Shown here: piece after piece, positions 33,925-44,536 of the stretch
Numbering within the stretch: the first letter of the stretch is position 1
Layout of the letters: the number at the start of each line of letters is the position of its first letter
DNA from: Actinoallomurus sp.
GTDB taxonomy: Bacteria > Actinomycetota > Actinomycetes > Streptosporangiales > Streptosporangiaceae
DNA length: 62,669 nucleotides
Reading direction: 5' to 3'
Assembly: GCA_025964685.1 (NCBI GenBank)
Contig: JAOPYG010000465.1
Span: 1 to 62,669 of the forward strand
The notes under the pieces: generated by a model
Told to the model about the DNA's origin: nothing
The model's input: the letters and a program-made list of their open reading frames with translations, nothing else
The model's database searches: none
Translations under genes and position numbers: made by a program

Positions 33925-35946
33925 TCATGAGATCTTCTCCACCCGTACGGCGCAGACCGTGAACTCCTGCGTCCGCGACGCCCGATGGACCGCGGGGTCG
34001 CCGAGCAGGCCGGCACCGGGCCCGTGGAACGGCATGAAGACGGTGTCGTGCCGGATCGTCCCGGTGAGCCGGACCGTCGCGGTCGCGCTTCCCCCGCGGC
34101 CGGTGACGCGGACGGTGGAACCGTCGTCCACCTCGAGCCGTCCTGCCAGGTCGGGATGGAGCTCGACGTACGCCTCGACCGGCACCTGGTCGGCCCGTGC
34201 GCCGATCCGGTGGTGCGCCGGCACCCGGCCGGTGGTGAGGTGGAGCGGGTAGTCGCCACAGGTCTCCTCCGCCGGTCCCCGATGCTCCACCGGCACCGCG
34301 CGTGCCCGGCCGTCGGGCGTGGGGAACCGGCCGAGGAAGACACGCGGCGCACCGGGACGGCCCTCGCCGGCACAGGGCCAGAAGGCCCCGGTCTCCTCGA
34401 AGGCCCGCTGGCCGGTGATGCCGGAGCGGTCCGCGATGCCGCCCGTGCCGGCCGCGCGCAGCTCGTTGAGGACCTCGGCCGGATCGGCGCTGAACCGGCC
34501 GGGTGCCGCCAGCCGCTCCGCCAGAGCCGCGATGATCTCCAGATCGCTGCGAGCCGTGGGCGGCCTGGGCAGGGCGGCGCGTCGTAGCAGCACCCGTCCT
34601 TCCAGGTTCGTGACCGTGCCCGTCTCCTCCGCCCACTGCGTGGTCGGCAGCACCACGTCGGCGCGCAGCGCCGTCTCCGACGGCACGAAGTCCGCCACCG
34701 CGAGGAAGTCCAGGGCCTCCAGGCGTTCCTCGATGCGCGCGGAGTCCGGCGCGGACACCACCGGGTTCGAACCGAAGACGAGCAGCGCGCGCGGGCCGCC
34801 GGGCGTGCCGAGAGCACCGAAGAGCTCGGCGGCGGACAGCCCGGGACCGGGCAGGTCGGCCGGGTCGACGCCCCACACCCGGGCGACGTGCGCTCGCACC
34901 GCCGGGTCGGCGAGCTTGCGGTGGCCGGGCAGCCGGTCGGCCGGCCGACCGTGGTCGCGGCCGCCTTGCCCGGTCAGGCAGCCGAACCCGGAGCCAGCGC
35001 GGCCTGGCAGGCCCAGCGCGAGGGCCAGGTTGATGAAGGCGGTGACCGTGTCGGTGCCGGAGGTGCGCTGCTCGGCGCTGCGTGCGAGGAGGATGAGCGC
35101 ATGGGAGGCGGAGCCCAGCAGGCGCACGGTCTCGCGCAGCAGCGGCACCGGCACGCCGGTGATCCATTCCACCCGCTCCGGCCCGTACGCGTCGACCACG
35201 GTGCGGACCGCCGCGAACCCGGACGTGCGCCGGGCGACGTATGCCTCGTCGACGAGCCCTTCGGTGATCGCCAGGTGCAGTAGCCCGTTCGCGAGAGCCA
35301 GGTCGGTGCCCGGCGTGAGCTGGAGGTGCAGGTCGGCGCGCCGGGCAGTGGCGGTCTGCCGGGGGTCCGCGACGATGAGCCGCCCGCCCCGCTCCTGCTG
35401 CGCGGCCAGATGCCGGACGAAGTGCGGCATCGTCTCGGCGACGTTGCCTCCGGAGAGGAAGATCGCGTCGGCTTCGGGGACGTCGGTGATGGGTACCGGC
35501 AGACCGCGGTCCAGGCCGAACGCGCGGTTCAGCGCCGCCACAGCGGAGGACATGCGGAAGCGGCCGTCGTGATCGATGTTGGCGGTCCGCAGCGCCACCC
35601 GGGCGAACTTGCCGAGCTGGTACGCCTTCTCGTCGGTGAGGCCTCCACCGAACACCGCGACGGCGTCGAAGCCGCCGACATTCTGGGCGCGGCGCACCTC
35701 CGAGACGATCCGGTCCAGCGCGGTCTCCCAGGTGACCGGCCGCAGCGGGGCGTTCCGGTGCGCCCGCATCAGGGGGACCATCACCCGGTCGGAGGCGCAC
35801 GGCGGCTCGCCGGTGGTCCACCCGTTCCAGCACAGTGATCCGCCCACGTCGGCCGGAACGTCGTCGCGCGGCGTGACCGTCTCCTCGTCGGCGAACACGC
35901 CGCACTGCAGCGCGCAGTACGGGCAGTGCGTGAGTGGCGGCGGCAT
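33925..35946 (-). CDS. Molybdopterin oxidoreductase, assimilatory nitrate reductase-like
   Basis: The product has 673 residues. The N-terminal 4Fe-4S site is C8, C11, C15 and C39 (HCPYCALQCG and GSLCWNGW). Molybdopterin domains follow, with VFGGGLTDEKAYQLGKFAR, FLSGGNVAETMPHFVRHL, FGCLTGQGG and a C-terminal dinucleotide-binding barrel (HLTTGRVPAHHRIGARADQVP). Its closest pattern is NasA/NarB nitrate reductase. The Lys usually two residues after the fourth Cys is Asn (N41). No reductase partner, nitrite reductase or transporter lies adjacent, so the substrate and electron donor are open. No twin-arginine signal is seen: cytoplasmic. Confidence 0.82.
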   Translation of the reverse strand: MPPPLTHCPYCALQCGVFADEETVTPRDDVPADVGGSLCWNGWTTGEPPCASDRVMVPLMRAHRNAPLRPVTWETALDRIVSEVRRAQNVGGFDAVAVFGGGLTDEKAYQLGKFARVALRTANIDHDGRFRMSSAVAALNRAFGLDRGLPVPITDVPEADAIFLSGGNVAETMPHFVRHLAAQQERGGRLIVADPRQTATARRADLHLQLTPGTDLALANGLLHLAITEGLVDEAYVARRTSGFAAVRTVVDAYGPERVEWITGVPVPLLRETVRLLGSASHALILLARSAEQRTSGTDTVTAFINLALALGLPGRAGSGFGCLTGQGGRDHGRPADRLPGHRKLADPAVRAHVARVWGVDPADLPGPGLSAAELFGALGTPGGPRALLVFGSNPVVSAPDSARIEERLEALDFLAVADFVPSETALRADVVLPTTQWAEETGTVTNLEGRVLLRRAALPRPPTARSDLEIIAALAERLAAPGRFSADPAEVLNELRAAGTGGIADRSGITGQRAFEETGAFWPCAGEGRPGAPRVFLGRFPTPDGRARAVPVEHRGPAEETCGDYPLHLTTGRVPAHHRIGARADQVPVEAYVELHPDLAGRLEVDDGSTVRVTGRGGSATATVRLTGTIRHDTVFMPFHGPGAGLLGDPAVHRASRTQEFTVCAVRVEKIS

Positions 35947-36024
35947 GTGCCGATGGTGCGGCGTCGGCGTTTCGGCACCGAGTCCCGCGTATTAACCGGC
36001 CGCTACAAGCGGTTCACCGGCGTC

Positions 36025-37068
36025 CTAGGCGGGGATGCGCAGGCTCTGGCTGGCGAGGCGGGCCACCGCGGTCTCGTCGATGTCGTGGCCCAGGCCCGAC
36101 TGGGTCAGCGGCACCGCGACGACGCCACCGGTGACGCTCACCGGCGGTGACACGACCGCGGTCGCCATGGGGGTCTCGGTCAGGTCGCTGGGAAGGTCGA
36201 ACCCGGGCAGGCTGGCCAGCGCGACCGCGGCGGCCTGGCCAATGCCGAAACCGTCCGCGCCGCCGCACCAGGTGTCCCAGCCCGCGGCGAGGGCGCGGTC
36301 GTGCGCGCCGCGCGCCGCGGTCAGGCCGCCGAGCCGGGCGATGCGCAGGCCCAGCATCCGGCCGGCGTTCATCGCGATGGCGCTGTCGACGGTCTCGACG
36401 TCGGCCGGGTCCAGGCAGACGGCCGTGGCGATCTGCCGCTGAAGCCTCGCGTGTGCGGGCAGGTCGCCGCCGGTGAAGGGCCGTTCGATCGCGACCAGGC
36501 CGTAGGCGTCCAGCGCCTCCAGGGCCGCGAGGTGCTCGGGAGCCTCGGTGTAGCCCTCGCCCGCGTCGGCCTGCAGCGCGAGGGCGGGGAACGCCTGGCG
36601 CACGGCGCGTACGGGCTCGATGTCCCAGCCGGGGCACACGGCCACGGTCACCCTCGTGTAGCCGGCCCCGACCAGGCGGTTGACCCGGGTCAGCAGCACG
36701 TCGAGGGTCGGTTCGGCGCTCAGCCGGGCGCCCGCCATGATCGAGGTACGGGTGCCGCCGAGCGAATGGGACAGCGGGCTGCCCTGGCGGCGGCACCACA
36801 GGTCCCAGCAGGCGATGTCGGTCGCCGAGGCCGCCGCGCTGCCACCGAGCCCGCCGACGCCGCCGACCTCTTCGGGCAGGTCCCAGTCGAGGCCGAGCAG
36901 GGCCGGGCCGACGCGTTCTTCGATGTCGGCCCAGCAGACGTCGGAGCCGGGCACCTCGCCCCAGCCGGCCATGCCGTCATCGGCGGTGACCCGGACGAGA
37001 ATGCTCTCCGGTCGCCGACCGCGCGGCATCGCCAGGCGATATGCCTCGAACCCCTGGATGCGGGGCAT
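36025..37068 (-). CDS. Enolase-superfamily protein of the NSAR/OSBS branch with lost catalytic lysines
   Basis: The product has 347 residues. CPGWDIEPVRAVRQAFP and WCGGADGFGIGQAAAVALAS, followed by LPGFDLPSD, place it with N-succinylamino-acid racemase/o-succinylbenzoate synthases. The metal ligands remain: D168 (LQADAGEGY), E195 (VAIERPF) and D220 (AVCLD). The two acid-base lysines do not: the KxK motif reads T141-V-A143, and the second lysine (KPGRVGG in relatives) is R242 in LRIARLGG. The usual DES after the third strand is D-P-A. It should bind a metal but cannot use the standard racemase chemistry. ATG 37068 is preceded by a weak GAGG. It lies 79 bases downstream of guaB1 on the same strand. 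Confidence 0.8.
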   Translation of the reverse strand: MPRIQGFEAYRLAMPRGRRPESILVRVTADDGMAGWGEVPGSDVCWADIEERVGPALLGLDWDLPEEVGGVGGLGGSAAASATDIACWDLWCRRQGSPLSHSLGGTRTSIMAGARLSAEPTLDVLLTRVNRLVGAGYTRVTVAVCPGWDIEPVRAVRQAFPALALQADAGEGYTEAPEHLAALEALDAYGLVAIERPFTGGDLPAHARLQRQIATAVCLDPADVETVDSAIAMNAGRMLGLRIARLGGLTAARGAHDRALAAGWDTWCGGADGFGIGQAAAVALASLPGFDLPSDLTETPMATAVVSPPVSVTGGVVAVPLTQSGLGHDIDETAVARLASQSLRIPA

Positions 37069-37147
37069 CACACCGTCCTCAGCCTCGACGTCACTTCTAT
37101 GATCCACCCATCGCGGTGATGCTCGGGCGCGGCGGGGGCGGCCGTGC

Positions 37148-38602
<1,455 letters not shown>

Positions 38603-38696
38603 TCATCTGGGCGAATGGCCCGGAAAGGGCCATCCTCCATTGTGATGGATACCCGCGAGTGCCCGGTTCAACGAGCGGCGAGCAGCTCGGACACCT

Positions 38697-38834
38697 TCAC
38701 GAGCCGCGGTGGGTGTGGGCGGCTGCGCCACCGGGTCGCTCCGGCGAACCGGCGTCGGCGTGCGTGCGCCGCGCCGCGCAACCCGCTGAGGCGGCCACCG
38801 CGAGCATCGCTCCGGCGAGATGTCGCGAACGCAT
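38697..38834 (-). CDS. Possible 45-residue lipoprotein
   Basis: A short frame encodes MRSRHLAGAMLAVAASAGCA, a signal peptide with a lipobox-like ASAGC. About 26 polar residues follow (RTHADAGSPERPGG and then a His/Thr-rich end). No good ribosome site precedes the ATG, and the high GC makes chance frames common. It lies upstream of guaB1 on the same strand, in the 476-base gap before the AfsR-like gene, which otherwise shows only a weak TTGACC box at 38943-38948. Confidence 0.25.
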   Translation of the reverse strand: MRSRHLAGAMLAVAASAGCAARRTHADAGSPERPGGAAAHTHRGS

Positions 38835-39072
38835 CCGGACAGTGTGCCGTGGCACGGCGAAAAGGGCTTCCCCGGGGTTGCCGGGACGACTCAGGATCAG
38901 ACCGGAGAAACCGCGAAATTGGAAGCTTTCCTGCCTTCAGCGTTGACCACGAGTGATTTCTTCATGCGACACTGAACTTCTGAGCTGAGCTAAGGATCTT
39001 GCCGGCGCCCTCCGCGCGGCGCTTCCCCCGGTGCCGTGCGGGCGGGTCGGACCCCCTCGCTGAGAGGCATGC

Positions 39073-42051
39073 ATGCAGGTCAGGCTCTTGGGTCCGGTGG
39101 AGCTGTGGGACGGCACCGCTTCCGTTCCCATCGGTCCCCGCGCGCGTGCCGTGCTGGCCGCACTCGCACTCGACCCTGGCCGGGTTCGCAGTGTGGACCG
39201 CCTGATCGAGGCCGTCTGGGGCGAGCACGCCCCCACCACCGCCGTCGCGCAGATCCAGGCGTGCGTCTCGGCGCTGCGCCGCGCGTGGCGGGTCGCCGAC
39301 CCCGGGGGCGAGCCGGTCCGCGACGTCATCGTGACCGTGCCGCCGGGCTATGTGCTCCGCACCGGCCAGGTCGACCTCCTGGAGTTCGAACGCCGGATCG
39401 AGGCCGCACGCGGCCTGGATCCCGCCGGGGCGTCGGAGGAGCTCCGGGCCGCCCTCGCACTGTGGCGCGGCCCGGCGCTCGGCGGCCTGCCCGGCCTCGC
39501 CGCGGAGGCGGCGCGCCTCGAAGAGCGCCGGCTGACCGCCACCGAGGAGCGCATCGACGCCGACCTCGCACTCGGCCGCGCGGGCGACCTCATTCCCGAA
39601 CTGGTCTCGCTGGTCGCCGCGCATCCCGTGAGCGAACGCTTCCGCGGCCAGCTGATGCGCGCCCTGCACCGTGCGGGCCGCCGCTCGGAGGCCCTCGACG
39701 CCTACCAGGACGCGCGGGACACGATGGTGGGCGAGCTCGGTCTCGAACCAGGGCCCGACCTGCGCGGCATCCAGCAGTCGATCCTCGCCGACGACACCGG
39801 GCCGGCAAGCCCTCCCGCCCACCCGTCACCGCTGGCCGGGCCGTCACCGCTGCCGCCCGACATCGCCGACTTCACCGGCCGCGTCAAGCAGGTCGCGGAG
39901 ATCGCCGGCGCGCTGACCTGGCGCCCGGAGCCGCACAGCGCGGTGCCGATCATCGCGATCAGCGGACGCGGCGGAGTCGGCAAGACCACGCTCGCCGTGC
40001 ACGTCGCCCACCGGCTGCACCGGGAGTTCCCCGATGGGCGGCTCTACGTCGGGCTGCACGGGTGCGAGGCCACGCCGGCGGACCCCGCCGACGTGCTGGG
40101 CCGCCTGCTGCGCCGGCTCGGCGTCGACGGTGCGGCCGTCCCCGCCGACCCCGACGAGCGCGCCGACCTCTACCGCAGCCGGCTGGACGGGCGGCGCGCG
40201 CTCATCGTGCTCGACAACGCCGCCGACGAACGGCAGGTCCGTCCGCTGCTGCCGGGCAGCCCGCTGTGCGCGGTCATCGTCACCTCGCGGCGGCGCCTGA
40301 CCGGACTGGCCGGGGCCACCCGCGTCGAACTCGACGCCTTCGAGCCGGCGCAGGCGGCCGAGCTGCTGACGCGGGTCGCGGGCGCCGAGAGGGTCACCGC
40401 CGAACCCGAGGCCGCCGACCGTGTCGCGGCGCTGTGCGACCGGCTGCCGCTCGCCCTGCGGATCGCGGCGGCGCGGCTCGCCGCCAAGCCGCACTGGACC
40501 CTCGACCGTCTCGCCAGCCGGCTCGCCGACGAGCGCCGGCGCCTCGACGAGCTGGTCCACGCCGACCTGGAGATCCGCGGCAGCCTCGCGCTCGGTCACC
40601 GCGGCCTGTCCGCGGCCGCCCAGCGGGCGTTCCGGCTGCTGGGGCTGCTCGAGGTCGCCGACTTCGCCGCGTGGACGGCGGCGGCCCTGGCCGACGTGCC
40701 CATGCCGGAGGGCGAGGACCTGGTCGAGGAGCTCGTGGACGCCCGGCTGCTGGAGGTCGCCGGGCGCGACGCGACCGACCAGCCGCGCTATCGCTTCCAC
40801 GACCTGCTGCGCGTGTACGCGCGCGAACGCGCCATGGCCGAGGAGCCGCCGGCCGAGCGCAGGGCCGCGCTGAGCCGCGCACTCTCGGCGTGGCTCGCGC
40901 TGGTGGACGAGGCCGAGCGGCGGCTGCCGAACTGCTACTACGCACCGCTGTCCGGTGACGCGCCCCGTCGGCCGCTCGATCCGGACGCCACGGACGTCCT
41001 GCTGCGCGACCCGCTCGCCTGGTTCGAGAGCGAGCGGTCCGCGATCACCGCCATGGTGGGGCAGGCGCGTACGGCGGACCTGCCCGGCCTGTGCTGGGAG
41101 CTCGCCAGCGCGAGCCTGCCGTTCTTCGAGTTCTGCGGCGACGTCGGAGAGTGGCGCCGTTGCTGCGCGGCCGCGCTCGGGGCCGCGCTTGATTCCGGTG
41201 ACCTGCGCGGAGAGGCGGCTTCGGAGATCAACCTGGGCGCCATGCTGTACGTCCAGAGTGAGTTCGGCGAGGCACGACGGCACTTCGAGCGCGCGGGCGT
41301 GCTGTGCGAGCGCATCGCGGACGGCTACGGCCGGGCCGGCGCGCTGTGCGGCGTCGCCGCCACGGTCCGCATCAACGGCGACCCGGAGGCGTCGAGGCCG
41401 CTGTGGGCGGACGCACTGCGGCTGTTCGGCGAGCTGGGCGACCGGCGCGCCGAGGCGTACGCCGTGGAGGGCATCGGGCTGTGCGACCTGGACCAGGGGC
41501 GCGCCGAGCCGGCACGGGCGCGGTTCGAGGAGATGCTGCGGCTCTACCAGAGCTCGGGCAACGCCATGGGCGAGGCGCACGCGCTGCGCCGGATCGCCAC
41601 CGTGGAGCTGGAGCTGGGCCGCTACGCCGAGGCACTGCGGCTGCTCGAAAAGGCGCTGCCGACCTTCCGCGCCATCGGTGACCGGCTGAGCGAGGCCGTC
41701 GTGCAGATGCGGATGGGGGAGTGCCTGGTCCGCCAGAAGCGCCACGACGAGGCGCGGCCACTGCTGGATCTGGTGATGACGACCTTCCGTGACGTCGGCT
41801 GGCGCACGTGTGAGGGGCATGTGCTGCGGCTCGCCGGGGAGATGCTCCTGGCCGACGGCGACGCCGACTCGGCCGTCGTTCCGCTGGAGGAATCACTGCG
41901 GATCTTCCGCGATCTGCAGGAGTCACTGGACGTCGCGGAGACCCTCCGCTGCCTCGCCGGCACCCATGCGGCGAAAGGGAACGAGGAGGCCGCCTCGGCG
42001 GCCCGCGAGGAGGCCCGCGAAATCCTTGCCGAATTGGGACGCGAGTCTTAG
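39073..42051 (+). CDS. AfsR/SARP-family regulator with NB-ARC and TPR domains
   Basis: The product has 992 residues. Residues 1-90 form the OmpR-type winged helix (MQVRLLGPVELWDG, VDRLIEAVWGEHAPTTAVAQ). Residues about 96-240 form the bacterial transcriptional activation domain (FRGQLMRALHRAGRRSEALD, YQDARDTMVGELGLEPG). The NB-ARC ATPase follows, with ISGRGGVGKTTLA near residue 297, ALIVLDNA and LPLALRIAAARLA. The C-terminal third is TPR repeats. This is the AfsR plan (about 990 residues). Such activators bind direct repeats near a -35 box and switch on secondary metabolism. No biosynthetic cluster lies next to it, so it may be a pleiotropic regulator. Confidence 0.92.
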   Translation: MQVRLLGPVELWDGTASVPIGPRARAVLAALALDPGRVRSVDRLIEAVWGEHAPTTAVAQIQACVSALRRAWRVADPGGEPVRDVIVTVPPGYVLRTGQVDLLEFERRIEAARGLDPAGASEELRAALALWRGPALGGLPGLAAEAARLEERRLTATEERIDADLALGRAGDLIPELVSLVAAHPVSERFRGQLMRALHRAGRRSEALDAYQDARDTMVGELGLEPGPDLRGIQQSILADDTGPASPPAHPSPLAGPSPLPPDIADFTGRVKQVAEIAGALTWRPEPHSAVPIIAISGRGGVGKTTLAVHVAHRLHREFPDGRLYVGLHGCEATPADPADVLGRLLRRLGVDGAAVPADPDERADLYRSRLDGRRALIVLDNAADERQVRPLLPGSPLCAVIVTSRRRLTGLAGATRVELDAFEPAQAAELLTRVAGAERVTAEPEAADRVAALCDRLPLALRIAAARLAAKPHWTLDRLASRLADERRRLDELVHADLEIRGSLALGHRGLSAAAQRAFRLLGLLEVADFAAWTAAALADVPMPEGEDLVEELVDARLLEVAGRDATDQPRYRFHDLLRVYARERAMAEEPPAERRAALSRALSAWLALVDEAERRLPNCYYAPLSGDAPRRPLDPDATDVLLRDPLAWFESERSAITAMVGQARTADLPGLCWELASASLPFFEFCGDVGEWRRCCAAALGAALDSGDLRGEAASEINLGAMLYVQSEFGEARRHFERAGVLCERIADGYGRAGALCGVAATVRINGDPEASRPLWADALRLFGELGDRRAEAYAVEGIGLCDLDQGRAEPARARFEEMLRLYQSSGNAMGEAHALRRIATVELELGRYAEALRLLEKALPTFRAIGDRLSEAVVQMRMGECLVRQKRHDEARPLLDLVMTTFRDVGWRTCEGHVLRLAGEMLLADGDADSAVVPLEESLRIFRDLQESLDVAETLRCLAGTHAAKGNEEAASAAREEAREILAELGRES

Positions 42052-42249
42052 GCACATGATCCCGGACGTTGCCATGCCGGTGGTGGACGAACCGCGCCGC
42101 TTTCGGCACCGACGCAGCGCCTCACCGACAGATCAGTGGTGGTTCGGCAGACGAACACGAACAACGCTCCGTTTTCGCGACGAAGACGTCAGTAATGAAA
42201 TGATCATGCAAGCCAATGCAGGAACATACAGGCCTTGAGGAGGACCCCC

Positions 42250-43140
42250 GTGCTGGATGCGGTCGACGCTGTGCTCGTACGCGAGCTGCAGCGGGATGGA
42301 AGGGCGACCTTCCAGGCGCTCGCCGACCGTGTGGGCCTGTCGCGCACGGCTGTGCGGACGCGTGTACAGCATCTTCTGGATTCGGGGATCGTGCGCGTGG
42401 TCGGCATCGTTCACGCGTCCGTGATCGGAACCGGCGCCATCGGGCATCTCTTCGTCGACGTCGACGGTCCCGCGCGCCACGTGGTCGATGCCGTCGCCAG
42501 AAGGTCGGCGGCCTGGTTCGCCGCCCTGGCGACCGGGGCGCACGCCGTGGTCGCCGAGGTCCGCGTCCGTGACGATGCCAAGCTCGCCCAGGAGGTCGAC
42601 GCCGTGCGGTCGCTGCCCGGCGTACGCGGCGTGGAGGTCTTTCGCGTCATCTCCGTGGTCAAGGACGCTCACTCCGTCGTCACCGAACTGCCCGACGTGT
42701 CGCTCGACGAGATCGACTGGCGGCTGCTGCGGGAGCTGACCCGCGACGGCCGCACGCCGTACACCCGGCTCGCGGAGGTCGTCGGCCTCTCCCAGGCGGC
42801 GACGCGTGCCCGTGCCGTACGCCTGATGCGCACCGGAGTCATCCACGTGAGCGGCATCGTCGACTCGCGTGCCCTCGGCTCCGGTGAGCTCGCGGGGGTG
42901 GGCGTACGCGTCTCCTCCGACGTCGAGACCGCGGCCGGCCGGATCGCGCGGCTGTCCGGGATCAACTACGTCGTCACCGGCTTCGGCCGATACGATCTGG
43001 TGTGTGGAATCGACGCCACATCCCGTGACCTGCTGCTCAGCACGCTCGAGGCGGTGCGTGCCGTCCCCGGCGTCTGGGTCGGGGAGTCCTGGCACCACCT
43101 CGACGTCGTGAAGCAGACCTATGGCGCCGATCTCGACTGA
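42250..43140 (+). CDS. Lrp/AsnC regulator with two fused Lrp modules
   Basis: The product has 296 residues from GTG 42250, after GAGGAGG. The first HTH is VLVRELQRDGRATFQALADR with VGLSRTAVRTRVQHL, followed by a RAM-type ligand domain. The second HTH is IDWRLLRELTRDGRTPYTRL with VGLSQAATRARAVRL and its own RAM domain ending in LDVVKQTYGADLD. Most Lrp proteins have one module of about 150 residues; double forms are known in actinobacteria. An ATGATCAT palindrome at 42200-42207 could be part of its operator. Confidence 0.88.
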   Translation: MLDAVDAVLVRELQRDGRATFQALADRVGLSRTAVRTRVQHLLDSGIVRVVGIVHASVIGTGAIGHLFVDVDGPARHVVDAVARRSAAWFAALATGAHAVVAEVRVRDDAKLAQEVDAVRSLPGVRGVEVFRVISVVKDAHSVVTELPDVSLDEIDWRLLRELTRDGRTPYTRLAEVVGLSQAATRARAVRLMRTGVIHVSGIVDSRALGSGELAGVGVRVSSDVETAAGRIARLSGINYVVTGFGRYDLVCGIDATSRDLLLSTLEAVRAVPGVWVGESWHHLDVVKQTYGADLD

Positions 43141-43258
43141 TCGATACCGCGAAGTCCATTTCGTCGCTTCAGGGTGCGTCCGCCGTGGCGGGTGAATGTC
43201 CGAGCCCATTCCGGCTATGTCCAGGACTGGGCCCGGCGCGTTGCCCTACCGTCGAGCC

Positions 43259-44119
43259 ATGAATCTGCGGCAGCTGCGCTACGTCGTGGCGACCGCCGAC
43301 CACGGCACGATGACCGCGGCGGCGCAGGCCCTGTTCGTCGCGCAGCCGGCGCTGTCGCGGGCCGTCAGAGAGCTCGAGCGCGAGCTGGGCGTCGAGCTGT
43401 TCGCGCGGGCGGGCCGTGGAGTGATGCTCACCGAGGCCGGTGAGCACATCGTCCGTTACGCGCGCGACGCGCTGCAGGCGGTCGACGCGATCGAGGCGTT
43501 CTCCTCCGCCCCGGCGGGCGGCCGGCCGGGGGAGCTGCGGGTCGCCTCCACCTCCACATTAGAGCCCGAGCTCACCGCGCGGCTGCTGCCGGAGTTCGCC
43601 CGCGAACAGCCGGCGACGCGGATCAGAGTGGTCCGCTGCGACGGCCGCGACTCGGTGGGCGCCGCCGTACGCGATGGACGCGCCGACCTCGCTCTGACCG
43701 ACCTGCCGGTCCCCGGCGACCTCGCCGCCCATCCGCTCGAACAGCGCGAGATCGTGCTGGTCTCCCCGCCGGGCCTCAGCCTGCGCGAGCCGGTGCCGCT
43801 GTCGGCCCTCGAAGGACTGCGGCTGGTGATGCCGGCCCGGGGGAGCGCCCGGCGCAACGAACTCGACGGCATGCTGTCGCGCATCGGCGTCACGCCGGTC
43901 CCCGCCGTCGAGTCGAACGAACGCGGATCGTGGCTCACCTGGGTACGCGCGGGCGTCGGCTCCCTCATGTGGTACCGCAATCAGGTCGACGCAGCCGAGG
44001 GGCTGGCGATCCGGTCCTTCATGCCCCCGATAATCACGACGATCGGCCTGGTGCACATGCGCCGTCCCCTTCCTCCGGTGGCGCGCGACTTCCTCGCCTT
44101 CGCCAAAAGCCGCGGCTGA
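43259..44119 (+). CDS. LysR-family transcriptional regulator
   Basis: The product has 286 residues. The N-terminal winged HTH reads MNLRQLRYVVATADHGTMTA, then AAQALFVAQPALSRAVRELE and ELGVELFARAGRGVMLTEAG. A periplasmic-binding-like effector domain follows (ELRVASTSTLEPELTARLLP, ADLALTDLPVPGDL). The ATG at 43259 gives the canonical start. No divergent target gene is next to it. It lies between the Lrp and PadR genes, all on the same strand with separate spacers. Confidence 0.9.
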   Translation: MNLRQLRYVVATADHGTMTAAAQALFVAQPALSRAVRELERELGVELFARAGRGVMLTEAGEHIVRYARDALQAVDAIEAFSSAPAGGRPGELRVASTSTLEPELTARLLPEFAREQPATRIRVVRCDGRDSVGAAVRDGRADLALTDLPVPGDLAAHPLEQREIVLVSPPGLSLREPVPLSALEGLRLVMPARGSARRNELDGMLSRIGVTPVPAVESNERGSWLTWVRAGVGSLMWYRNQVDAAEGLAIRSFMPPIITTIGLVHMRRPLPPVARDFLAFAKSRG

Positions 44120-44152
44120 CCGGCCCATATCCGGCGTCCTCCGGAACGGTCG

Positions 44153-44182
44153 TTGACCATGTATCGATGATCGGTATATAAC
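44153..44182 (+). promoter_or_regulatory. Probable leaderless promoter of the PadR gene
   Basis: TTGACC (44153-44158) and TATAAC (44177-44182) are separated by 18 bases. The GTG start of the PadR gene is at 44189, seven bases past the -10 box, so the transcript probably begins at or next to the start codon. No ribosome site is present. Confidence 0.55.
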
Positions 44183-44188
44183 GACGAT

Positions 44189-44536
44189 GTGAGCAGACAG
44201 ATGCAGGAGCCGACGTTCCTGATCCTCACGGCGCTGGCCGACCGGGTGAAGCACGGCTACGGGATCATGTGCGACGCCGAACGGATCTCGGGCGGGCGGG
44301 TGCGGCTGCGCGCCGGCACCCTGTACACCGCGCTGGACCGGCTGCAGAGCGACGGACTGGTCGCCGCCGACCGCGAGGAGGTGGTCGAGGGCCGGCTGCG
44401 CCGTTACTACCGCCTGACCGATGAGGGCGCCGCCCACCTAGCGGCGGAGGTCGACCGGCTGCGGAGCCGTGCCGAGATCGCCGCCGCACGGCTGGCCGTC
44501 CTGTCCCGCCTCGGCGGCGGCACGTCCCCGGCCTGA
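44189..44536 (+). CDS. PadR-family transcriptional regulator
   Basis: The product has 115 residues. The PadR winged helix reads EPTFLILTALADRVKHGYGI, then RLRAGTLYTALDRLQSDGLV and RRYYRLTDEGAAHLAAEV. A short dimerising helix ends the protein. Regulators of this subgroup commonly sit just before a membrane protein whose N-terminus reads like YRRLLRWYPPEHR, exactly as here. It is probably a ligand-relieved repressor of itself and that gene. The GTG start appears leaderless. Confidence 0.88.
   Translation: MSRQMQEPTFLILTALADRVKHGYGIMCDAERISGGRVRLRAGTLYTALDRLQSDGLVAADREEVVEGRLRRYYRLTDEGAAHLAAEVDRLRSRAEIAAARLAVLSRLGGGTSPA

Noticed and set aside
33925..35946. Catalytic subunit missing from the purine operon's xanthine dehydrogenase
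   Set aside because: It is a DMSO-reductase/nitrate-reductase-type molybdoenzyme with an N-terminal 4Fe-4S site, not an XDH-type large subunit.
36025..37068. menC (o-succinylbenzoate synthase)
   Set aside because: Overall pattern fits the branch, but both catalytic lysines are gone and no menaquinone genes are nearby, so the name would mislead.
40394..41820. Leftward frames inside the AfsR-like gene
   Set aside because: They are high-GC shadows of a gene with clear domains on the plus strand; no start signals or family motifs.
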